A stretch of DNA of 34,468 nt from an uncultured Lachnospiraceae bacterium (GTDB taxonomy: Bacteria; Bacillota; Clostridia; Lachnospirales; Lachnospiraceae): the NCBI GenBank assembly GCA_946558695.1, contig CAMNTQ010000036.1:1-34468 (forward strand), in the 5' to 3' direction. This document shows, piece after piece, positions 28,256 through 34,468 of this stretch; position 1 is the first letter of the stretch, and the number at the start of each line of letters is the position of its first letter. The notes beneath the pieces are model-generated. The model did no database searches. It worked only from the letters and a program-made list of their open reading frames with translations, and was not told the DNA's origin. The position numbers and the translations under genes are program-made.

Positions 28256-28284
28256 ATTATATCATTGATACATGAAATAATAAA
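28256..28284 (-). promoter_or_regulatory. Promoter candidate for pncB-murF
   Basis: On the minus strand, TTTATT (28284-28279), a 17-nt spacer and TATAAT (28261-28256). The -35 is weak; the -10 is perfect. It lies 32 nt before the pncB ATG. Confidence 0.45.
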
Positions 28285-28299
28285 TATCTAACTGTTTCT

Positions 28300-29034
28300 C
28301 TACACGAGTTCTTGATTTCTATGGATCGTTTCCTGTATGATATCCTGAAAGTACGAGGCAAGATGTCTGCGGGTTTCTTTATCAAGGTCTCTAGGGTACA
28401 CAGGTTTTCCGTATTCCAAAATAACATGTGTTTTTTTTATGATCGGAAAATGGTTTTCAAAGATGGAGGCCGTGTTGTTCATGCTTACAGGCACGATGGC
28501 GCAGCCGCTTTTTTCGGCTATTCGGAAGGAACCGGTGTGAAAGCGGAGGAGACTTAATTCTTCGCCGTCATTACGTGTCCCTTCGGGGAAAATGCAGATA
28601 GAAATACCGTTTTTCACATAGTCGATTGCCTGAATGATCGTCTTAAGCCCTTCCTTCATGTTCTCGCGGTCCAGAAACAGACAGTAAAGCCGTAACATCC
28701 AGGTGCGCAGCACAGGATATCTTAACATCTCCTTTTTGGCTACATAGCCGGTGAGTCTTTTACATCGCGAGTAGGTAAGCAGAATATCAAAATAACTTCT
28801 GTGGTTTGCAATAAACAGTACCGGCTCGTCGGGTATGTTCTCCTCGCCGATTACTGTGACTGTGACGCCCGTAATTGCCAGAATCTTTTTAAATGCCCAC
28901 TGTACGATGCGCAGACACTGGTAATCCGCTTTTTCTTTATTAAATTTCCCGATGATCCATTCGATTCCCAGAACGGGGATGCCGAAAAGAAGAAACAGGA
29001 AAAGAAATAATGCAACACATATAAATCTTAACAT
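28300..29034 (-). CDS. plsC: 1-acyl-sn-glycerol-3-phosphate acyltransferase
   Basis: 244 residues from the preferred start. An N-terminal membrane helix (FICVALFLFLFLLFGIPVLG) precedes the acyltransferase motifs NHRSYFD (the HX4D catalytic motif) and FPEGTR. The enzyme acylates lysophosphatidic acid to phosphatidic acid at the membrane. The frame opens at ATG 29070, which overlaps malQ by 14 bp but has no ribosome site; ATG 29034 has GAGAGG 8 nt upstream and leaves the membrane helix at the N-terminus, so it is preferred. It follows malQ in an operon. Confidence 0.9.
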   Translation of the reverse strand: MLRFICVALFLFLFLLFGIPVLGIEWIIGKFNKEKADYQCLRIVQWAFKKILAITGVTVTVIGEENIPDEPVLFIANHRSYFDILLTYSRCKRLTGYVAKKEMLRYPVLRTWMLRLYCLFLDRENMKEGLKTIIQAIDYVKNGISICIFPEGTRNDGEELSLLRFHTGSFRIAEKSGCAIVPVSMNNTASIFENHFPIIKKTHVILEYGKPVYPRDLDKETRRHLASYFQDIIQETIHRNQELV

Positions 29035-29056
29035 TTGTAGTAACCTCTCAATAATC

Positions 29057-30565
29057 TTAGTATCTTCCATATAAAATGGTAAGTTCCTTTAATTCTCCTG
29101 CAAGGGAGGATGTAAGGTCTGTCTTCTTATAACGCCAGCTCCAGTTGCCGGCGGCGATACCTGGTATATTCATACGCGCTTCGCTGCCGAGTGCGAGTAC
29201 ATCCTGCAAAGGGAAGATCGCGTACATTGCAATGCTTCCGAGACAGAGCTTTATCATATTGCGGCTGATGTCTTTTCCGGGTTCGGTATTGGTATAAAGC
29301 TGCACTTTCTTTTTGCAGTCCGCGTGAAGCGTGCGGTACCACCCGCAGGTTGTATCATTGTCATGAGTCCCGGTGTAGCATACGCATCGGGGTGATGTAA
29401 ACTGGTGAGGGAGGTAATCGCTCTCGCCCGTAGACTCAAATGCGAACTGCAGAATCTTCATGCCGGGGAAATGGAAAGCTGTCCGCAGAGCCGTGACTTC
29501 CTCTGTAATAATGCCTAAGTCTTCCGCAATGATCGGAAGATTCTTGCCAAGGTCATGCTCGATCGCTTCGAATAGCTGCTTCCCGGGTGCTTTTATCCAT
29601 TCCCCATTAATTGCGGTCTCTTCTCCGTAAGGGATGGACCAATAACTTTCAAAACCGCGGAAATGATCGATTCGCAGGATGTCAAGATTTTTAAGCTGGC
29701 TTTTGATTCGCTGAAGCCACCATGAGAAGCCGTCTGCTTCATGGACCGGCCAATTATACAGAGGATTACCCCAAAGCTGTCCGGTAGCGGAAAAATAATC
29801 TGGCGGGACTCCTGCGACGGCAAGAGGATGCCCCTTCTCATCCAACTGGAAAAGATTCTGGTTCGCCCATACGTCGGCGCTGTCCATTGATACAAAGATC
29901 GGGATATCTCCGATGATCTGCACGCCGTGTTCATTGGCATATTGTTTTAATGCGCTCCATTCGGTAAAGAACAGAAACTGAAGGAACTGGTAGTAACCGA
30001 TATCCTCAAAGAGAGTTTCCCTCAATTCATTTTTCAATTCGTCCGTAGGGAAACGGTACTTGTCCTCCCATTCTAGCCAGCTTTTTCCGGCATGAATGTC
30101 TTTGCACGCCATAAAAAAGGAATAATCCTCAAGCCAGTAATTGTTCTCTTCACAGAAATCATGTAATTTTTTCTTAAGCTTAACATCAATAGTATCTCTT
30201 GTGAGGAAACGGTCATAGGCAAGCCGTAAGATTAACTGCTTCCACGGAATGATCACGCCATAGTCAATCTGCTCTTCATCCGTAACAGGACAGTTTTTAA
30301 GCTCAAATTGCTCCAAAAGTCCAAGTTCTGCAAGATGATCCAAGCTGATAAGCAGCGGTTGTCCTGCGAAGGCAGAAAAGCTTTGATATGGGGAATCACC
30401 GAAGCCTGTATGTGTCAGGGGCAGAATCTGCCAGATATGCTGGCCTGACATTTCCAAAAAATCAATGAATTCGTATGCCTCTTTTCCGAGGTCCCCGATC
30501 CCGTAAGGGGATGGCAGGGAAGTCGGATGCAACAGGATACCGGACATTCTGTTTCGATTGTTCAT
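29057..30565 (-). CDS. malQ: 4-alpha-glucanotransferase (GH77)
   Basis: 502 residues, full length. GH77 catalytic residues are visible: Asp300 in RIDHFRGF (nucleophile), Glu348 in AEDLG (acid/base) and Asp402 in GTHDND. SGILLHPTSLPSPYGIGDLG is the usual start. The enzyme transfers alpha-1,4-glucan segments during maltodextrin and glycogen turnover. AAGGAGA precedes ATG 30565. The GH13 enzyme at 6509-7822 may act on the same glucans but is transcribed separately. Confidence 0.97.
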   Translation of the reverse strand: MNNRNRMSGILLHPTSLPSPYGIGDLGKEAYEFIDFLEMSGQHIWQILPLTHTGFGDSPYQSFSAFAGQPLLISLDHLAELGLLEQFELKNCPVTDEEQIDYGVIIPWKQLILRLAYDRFLTRDTIDVKLKKKLHDFCEENNYWLEDYSFFMACKDIHAGKSWLEWEDKYRFPTDELKNELRETLFEDIGYYQFLQFLFFTEWSALKQYANEHGVQIIGDIPIFVSMDSADVWANQNLFQLDEKGHPLAVAGVPPDYFSATGQLWGNPLYNWPVHEADGFSWWLQRIKSQLKNLDILRIDHFRGFESYWSIPYGEETAINGEWIKAPGKQLFEAIEHDLGKNLPIIAEDLGIITEEVTALRTAFHFPGMKILQFAFESTGESDYLPHQFTSPRCVCYTGTHDNDTTCGWYRTLHADCKKKVQLYTNTEPGKDISRNMIKLCLGSIAMYAIFPLQDVLALGSEARMNIPGIAAGNWSWRYKKTDLTSSLAGELKELTILYGRY

Positions 30566-30602
30566 ATACTATAGTCTCCTTATATTGCCATTTAATGTTA
30601 AT

Positions 30603-30610
30603 AGTATAAC
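30603..30610 (-). promoter_or_regulatory. -10 candidate for malQ-plsC
   Basis: The minus strand reads TATACT at 30608-30603, with TG just before it (extended -10). It lies about 40 nt upstream of the malQ start in the divergent region. The -35 is poor. Confidence 0.4.
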
Positions 30611-30698
30611 ACATAAATTTTCAGTTTACATAATAAAAAGGAATTTTTCATAGAAAGCCTGTGTATGATATTAATGAGAATATGGCTGTGGAGTGTAG

Positions 30699-31106
30699 AT
30701 GAAAAAGACAGGTCTGTACATACTTCTTGCCGGATGCATGTTTATTCTGTGCGCATGTTCCGTGAAAAAAGAGGATAAAGAGAAGCTTCGGGACGTCGAG
30801 TTTACGGTGGTGGATTCTTATGATGTTCCTGAGGAGCTTCAGAAGAAAATTGATGATAAAAAAGAAAAGACATTTGAGATCAGCTATGCAGATAACGGTT
30901 ATCTGTACATAGCACAGGGATATGGCAGTCAGGAGACAAGCGGTTACAGTGTGGAGGTAAAGGAATGCTATGAGGCAAAAAATGCGATTTATCTAAAGAC
31001 AAATCTTTTGGGGCCGCCGAAGGATGAAGAGATCATAAAGGGAAAGACATACCCATATGTGATCGTTAAGGTGGAATACAGCGACAAGAATGTAATATTT
31101 AATTAG
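30699..31106 (+). CDS. Lipoprotein with PrcB C-terminal-like domain
   Basis: 135 residues. The N-terminus is a lipoprotein signal; the likely modified cysteine is Cys20 (LCAC), and an earlier LAGC at Cys13 has too short a hydrophobic core. The mature part matches the PrcB_C pattern: NGYLYIAQGYGSQETSGYSV, then IYLKTNLLGPP and YPYVIVKVE. The domain name comes from a Treponema protease complex, but the role in Clostridia is unknown. It is 15 bp upstream of the DUF3794/LysM gene and probably shares its transcript. The upstream ribosome site is weak (GGAGTGTAG). Confidence 0.75.
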   Translation: MKKTGLYILLAGCMFILCACSVKKEDKEKLRDVEFTVVDSYDVPEELQKKIDDKKEKTFEISYADNGYLYIAQGYGSQETSGYSVEVKECYEAKNAIYLKTNLLGPPKDEEIIKGKTYPYVIVKVEYSDKNVIFN

Positions 31107-31121
31107 AGGAGGAATCAGCAG

Positions 31122-32681
31122 ATGGAATATGAGAAAAAGGAATTTCTTGTCTATCGTCAAGGCAGGACAATTACCGATCAGTTTTATATTGATGACGATT
31201 ACAATGTGCCGGATGCCAAGCATGATGTAAAGCAGGTGATTCTGGGAGAGGGAAGCCTTTTGATCGACGATATCAAGCGAGTAGAGAACTATGTGCGGGT
31301 ATCTGGGAAGATGAATTTTAAGGTGCTGTATGCAACGGATGAGGGAGAGATGCGTCTGGCTTTTTTGGAAGGGCGGATTCCTTTTGAGGAAATGGTATAT
31401 GTAGAGGAGGAACCAGAAGAAAATCTGTTTATTAAGACAATGGACTGTGATGTAAGTGTTACGATGATCCATTCACGCAAACTGAACATCAAAGCGTTGG
31501 TAGAGTTTGCTCTTTGTTCGGAAGGAAGGCAGGAAGAAAAACTTACGCTGGACGCAACGGGAGACGGAAGCCTTTACAAAAAATATGTGAAGAAAGACAT
31601 TCTAAAGTTATTTGCGGTGAAGAAGGATACATACCGGATCAAAGAAGAGATCACAATCGGAGGAACAAAAGAGACGGTCGGAGTGTTATTGTGGACGGAA
31701 GTCTCGCCAAGGAAATTGGATACTAGGATTTCTCAGGATGAGCTTCTCCTGCAGGGAGAACTTTTACTGTTCTGTTTTTATGAATCCTTAGAAGGCAAGA
31801 CTGACTGGTTTGAACAGTCGATTCCCTATGAGGGAAGGATGGAGATTGGCGGCGCACAGGAGGGAATGTTCCATCAGGTTTACACGGCAGTTACAGATGT
31901 TTCGATCGATGTGCGCATGGATGAGGACGGCGAGATGCGTCTTCTCGGAATAGAAGCAACATTGGAAGCGCGCATTGTCGTGTATGAGGAAGAGACGGTG
32001 GAACTTCTTATGGATGTGTATTCACTGGATAATGTCTGCCGTCCCAGAATATCAAATAAGTCTCTGGAGCGTTCACTGATGCAGAATCACTCAAAATGCA
32101 AGATTGCGGAACGGCTCCTGCTTCCGGAGATAAAGGACGATATTTTGCAGATCTGCCACAGTAATGCGAGAATTCAGCTTGAGCACACGGAGGTAGTCCC
32201 CGAAGGAATCAAGATGGAAGGAGTACTCCACGTCTTTTTTTTGTATGTCAAGGCGGATGATAACATCCCGTTTGACGTATGGCAGGGCATGGTACCGTTT
32301 TCCTATCTGTTGGAAAGCAATGAGACAACAAAGGATATGGTGTTCGATCTCATCAGCGCGGTAGAACAGTTAAGTATCGGGCTTCTAGGCAACGGCGAGA
32401 TAGAGGTGAAAGCAGTCCTTGCCTTTAACTGCTTTGTGAAGCAGCCGGTTCCGGTCGCGGATATTGAAGAGATAGAAGAAGATCCGATTGATCTGGAAGA
32501 ATTGGAAAAGCGCCCCGGAATCATCGGATATATCGTAAAGGAAGGCGATGAGCTGTGGAACTTAGCAAAGCATTACAGCACAACGGTAGACGGAATTATG
32601 GAAATCAATGAAAAGACAAATTCCGATATCAAACCAGGTGAAAAACTGTTGATTTTTAAAGAAAACATGAGTATACTATAA
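31122..32681 (+). CDS. DUF3794 and LysM domain protein (spore-coat type)
   Basis: 519 residues. It is largely built of DUF3794-type beta-rich segments (for example VRVSGKMNFKVLYATDEGE and VEGVLHVFFLYVKADDNIPF in related form), with a C-terminal LysM module (about 473-517: IGYIVKEGDELWNLAKHYST, then INEKTN.DIKPGEKLLIF) that binds peptidoglycan. No signal peptide is present, consistent with assembly inside the mother cell; relatives include SpoVID-like spore coat morphogenetic proteins. GAGGAGGAATC precedes ATG 31122. Its last 30 bp hold the ispE promoter. Confidence 0.82.
   Translation: MEYEKKEFLVYRQGRTITDQFYIDDDYNVPDAKHDVKQVILGEGSLLIDDIKRVENYVRVSGKMNFKVLYATDEGEMRLAFLEGRIPFEEMVYVEEEPEENLFIKTMDCDVSVTMIHSRKLNIKALVEFALCSEGRQEEKLTLDATGDGSLYKKYVKKDILKLFAVKKDTYRIKEEITIGGTKETVGVLLWTEVSPRKLDTRISQDELLLQGELLLFCFYESLEGKTDWFEQSIPYEGRMEIGGAQEGMFHQVYTAVTDVSIDVRMDEDGEMRLLGIEATLEARIVVYEEETVELLMDVYSLDNVCRPRISNKSLERSLMQNHSKCKIAERLLLPEIKDDILQICHSNARIQLEHTEVVPEGIKMEGVLHVFFLYVKADDNIPFDVWQGMVPFSYLLESNETTKDMVFDLISAVEQLSIGLLGNGEIEVKAVLAFNCFVKQPVPVADIEEIEEDPIDLEELEKRPGIIGYIVKEGDELWNLAKHYSTTVDGIMEINEKTNSDIKPGEKLLIFKENMSIL
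32649..32677 (+). promoter_or_regulatory. Promoter of ispE-gntR
   Basis: -35 TTGATT (32649-32654), a 17-nt spacer and -10 TATACT (32672-32677), lying inside the end of the upstream gene. The predicted start is near 32684, 44 nt before ispE. Confidence 0.6.
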
Positions 32682-32696
32682 GCACATTGTATACAA
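32670..32696 (+). promoter_or_regulatory. Predicted GntR operator: two GTATAC palindromes
   Basis: AGTATACT (32670-32677) covers the -10, and the perfect palindrome TTGTATACAA (32687-32696) covers the predicted transcript start. Their centres are 18 bp apart. GTATAC-centred palindromes are a common operator form for FCD-type GntR regulators, and such a regulator is encoded in the same operon. Confidence 0.5.
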
Positions 32697-32727
32697 GATA
32701 CAGAATACACATATCAGGAGAAAAAAT

Positions 32728-33603
32728 ATGGATAGAATAGAACTTAAGGCGCTCGGAAAGATTAATCTAGGGCTTGATGTACTTGGAAGAAGGGAGAATG
32801 GCTATCATGATGTGCGCATGGTGATGCAGACGGTTTACCTGTACGACCAGATTACGATAAAAAAGCGGAAGAACCCCGGAATCGGGATTGAGACAAATCT
32901 TTATTATCTTCCGACGAATGAGAATAACCTTGCATACAGGGCGGCAAAGCTTTTGAAGGATGAATTTGATATAAAAGAAGGTGTCAGTATCGGACTCGAG
33001 AAACATATCCCTGTAGCAGCTGGGATGGCAGGGGGGAGTTCTAATGCGGCGGCAGTTCTTTTTGGCATGAACCGCATGTTCGAACTTGGCCTTACGATGG
33101 AAGAGCTGATGGAAAGAGGAGTGACACTGGGGGCGGATGTTCCGTACTGTATTATGAGGGGGACAGTTCTTGCAGAGGGAATCGGAGAGATACTGACACC
33201 GTTAGCGCCCATGCCCAGATGTTTTGTATTGCTGGCAAAGCCGCCGGTGGCAGTCTCTACGAAGCTGGTATACGAGAAGCTTGATTCTAGGGAAATAGAG
33301 GCGCATCCGGATATTGACGGGATTATTGACGGATTAAAAGAAGAGAAGCTTTCAAAAATCACCGCCGGCATGGGGAATGTGCTTGAACCGGTTACTATGG
33401 AAGAGTATCCGGTGATTGAAGAAATCAAGCATACCATGAAAGAAGGCGGAGCTTTAAATGCGATGATGAGCGGCAGCGGACCTACGGTTTTTGGTATTTT
33501 TGATGACAGGAACATGGCAAAGACGGCCGCCCGGAGGATAAAAGAATTACAATTGGCAAAGCAGGTGTATGTGGTGAATGTACACAATGCAAGGAGGAAA
33601 TGA
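32728..33603 (+). CDS. ispE: 4-diphosphocytidyl-2-C-methyl-D-erythritol kinase
   Basis: 291 residues, full length. GHMP-kinase motifs are LGKINLGLDVLG near the N-terminus, the ATP-binding PVAAGMAGGSSNAAA (95-109) and the late MMSGSGPTVFGIF. The enzyme phosphorylates CDP-methylerythritol in the MEP isoprenoid pathway. AGGAG precedes ATG 32728. It overlaps or abuts the GntR gene at its stop. Confidence 0.96.
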   Translation: MDRIELKALGKINLGLDVLGRRENGYHDVRMVMQTVYLYDQITIKKRKNPGIGIETNLYYLPTNENNLAYRAAKLLKDEFDIKEGVSIGLEKHIPVAAGMAGGSSNAAAVLFGMNRMFELGLTMEELMERGVTLGADVPYCIMRGTVLAEGIGEILTPLAPMPRCFVLLAKPPVAVSTKLVYEKLDSREIEAHPDIDGIIDGLKEEKLSKITAGMGNVLEPVTMEEYPVIEEIKHTMKEGGALNAMMSGSGPTVFGIFDDRNMAKTAARRIKELQLAKQVYVVNVHNARRK

Positions 33604-33605
33604 TC

Positions 33606-34283
33606 GTGGAACCAAACTTTAATGTCACAATGAACGAGTATCTGCCGCTTCGGGACGTTGTATTCAATACACTTCGTCAGGCGATCTTAAGAGGAGAATT
33701 AAAGCCCGGCGAACGGTTGATGGAGATACAGCTTGCCAATAAGCTGGGAGTCAGCCGCACCCCGATTCGAGAGGCGATCCGTAAACTGGAGCTTGAGGGG
33801 CTGGTTCTTATGATTCCGAGGAAAGGAGCCGAAGTGGCAGACATTACGGAAAAGAGCCTTAAGGATGTCCTTGAAGTAAGGAGGGCTCTGGAGGAATTGT
33901 CTGTGAAACTTACCTGTGACCGAATTACAAAGGAGGAGATCAAAGAGCTTGAACAGGCTGCTGAGAATTTTAGAAAGACAATGAAAAGTAAAGATATTAC
34001 GGAAATCGCCGAAGCAGACGTGCGTTTCCATGACGTCATCTACACGGCAACCAAAAACCAGAAGCTGATCCAACTTCTGAATAATCTCCATGAGCAGATG
34101 TATCGGTATCGGATCGAATATCTGAAAGATGAAGAGGTATATCCGAAGCTCCTTAAGGAACATAAGGAGATCATTGAAACAATCAGCCGGGGTGAAAAAG
34201 AAGAAGCGGCCAAGATTGTGTGTGAACATATCGATAATCAGGTAAACGCGGTTATGGATGTTATCCGAACAAAACAAAATTAA
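33606..34283 (+). CDS. GntR-family regulator, FadR (FCD) subfamily
   Basis: 225 residues. The winged-helix domain (about 15-75) includes LRQAILRGELKPGERLMEIQ and LGVSRTPIREAIRKLELEGL. The FCD effector domain follows, with Asp/His metal-type positions in ADVRFHDVI, EHKEII and CEHIDNQ. The open frame has ATG 33600, only 2 nt after AGGAGG; GTG 33606 is 8 nt away and is preferred. The FadR type usually senses a small carboxylate; the ligand is unknown. Autoregulation through the palindromes ahead of ispE is plausible. Confidence 0.9.
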   Translation: MEPNFNVTMNEYLPLRDVVFNTLRQAILRGELKPGERLMEIQLANKLGVSRTPIREAIRKLELEGLVLMIPRKGAEVADITEKSLKDVLEVRRALEELSVKLTCDRITKEEIKELEQAAENFRKTMKSKDITEIAEADVRFHDVIYTATKNQKLIQLLNNLHEQMYRYRIEYLKDEEVYPKLLKEHKEIIETISRGEKEEAAKIVCEHIDNQVNAVMDVIRTKQN

Positions 34284-34313
34284 ACTGAATAGCATTTCCA
34301 GATTTTGTCAAGA

Positions 34314-34335
34314 CTCCTTATATGATTATAAGGAG
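34314..34335 (+). promoter_or_regulatory. Hairpin overlapping the ribosome site of the last gene
   Basis: CTCCTTATA (34314-34322) and TATAAGGAG (34327-34335) are perfect complements with a 4-nt loop. The right arm contains most of the AAGGAGG ribosome site of the next gene. It could hide that site in a read-through transcript. TTGTCA (34305-34310), a 16-nt spacer and TATAAG (34327-34332) could alternatively be a promoter. Confidence 0.55.
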
Positions 34336-34345
34336 GTACATAAGG

Positions 34346-34468
34346 GTGGAAGAAAATATGATCTGGAGAGATATGGTTCAGGAAGATATTGAAGAAGATA
34401 AAAACATAGACAAAAAAGACAGGATAAAAAAGATAATCTGTGTTATACTGGGAATCTGTATCGGAGCA
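34346..34468 (+). CDS. Unidentified membrane protein, N-terminal part only
   Basis: The frame from GTG 34346 runs off the window after 41 codons. AAGGAGG is 9 nt upstream. An acidic and basic cytoplasmic segment (EDIEEDKNIDKKDRIKK) precedes the start of a hydrophobic helix (IICVILGICIGA). Too little is present to assign a family. In related genomes a sporulation gene such as spoIIR can follow ispE-gntR, but nothing seen here confirms it. Confidence 0.55.
   Translation, partial: MEENMIWRDMVQEDIEEDKNIDKKDRIKKIICVILGICIGA

Overview
The window looks like a chromosomal segment from a gut-type Clostridia, most likely Lachnospiraceae. The support is moderate GC, strong AGGAGG ribosome sites, a sodium-type V-ATPase operon, a DUF3794-LysM protein, an FCD-type GntR downstream of ispE, and tRNAs without an encoded CCA. 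I cannot name the species.

Layout. (1) 1-404: the end of a tRNA cluster (His partial, Gln, Lys, Leu). (2) 384-2580: an unstable patch in which two decayed copies of an Rpn-family (PD-(D/E)XK, YhgA-like) nuclease flank a small ferritin-like protein gene. (3) 2600-5968: a very large secreted or surface protein on the minus strand, with a right-handed-repeat N-terminus, Ig/FN3-like modules and a sortase-like C-terminus; about 540 bp without a clear gene follows. (4) 6509-7822: a GH13 alpha-amylase-family enzyme (minus). (5) 8017-9097: the rplM-rpsI operon with a consensus promoter, a probable L13 leader and a terminator. (6) 9103-10265: remnants, namely the C-terminus of an IS1182-type transposase, a short predicted non-coding RNA built from two 38-bp tandem repeats, and a broken YkgJ-type cysteine-cluster gene. 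(7) 10237-14787: a solitary D12-class adenine methylase overlapping a B12-binding radical SAM gene, then a 33-residue membrane peptide, a HypE/PurM-like protein and TrmL. (8) 14872-23577: a complete nine-gene V-type ATPase operon (G/H, I, K, E, C, F, A, B, D) with promoter and terminator. (9) 23683-25347: the truncated 3' halves of a LysR gene and a sugar isomerase/epimerase gene that face away from each other, then an intact D-2-hydroxyacid dehydrogenase. (10) 25383-30565, minus strand: pncB-murF and malQ-plsC. (11) 30699 to the end, plus strand: a PrcB-like lipoprotein, a DUF3794/LysM protein, ispE, a GntR regulator and the start of an unidentified membrane protein.

How the genes work together. 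The V-ATPase block would form one complex; its c-subunit keeps the residues that bind Na+ in the Enterococcus hirae enzyme, so it is probably a sodium pump or sodium-driven synthase. malQ and the GH13 enzyme are both alpha-glucan enzymes but lie in separate transcription units. murF (cell wall), pncB (NAD salvage), plsC (phospholipid) and ispE (isoprenoid) are housekeeping genes. A promoter for ispE-gntR lies in the 3' end of the preceding gene and carries two GTATAC palindromes, which suggests autoregulation by the GntR protein.

Most of the window is ordinary core genome. The parts that deserve a second look are the tandem-hairpin RNA at 9608-9731, the several gene wrecks whose breakpoints can be read directly, the predicted ispE-gntR operator, and the surface protein with conflicting secretion signals. 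I did not find a convincing new defence or mobile system.
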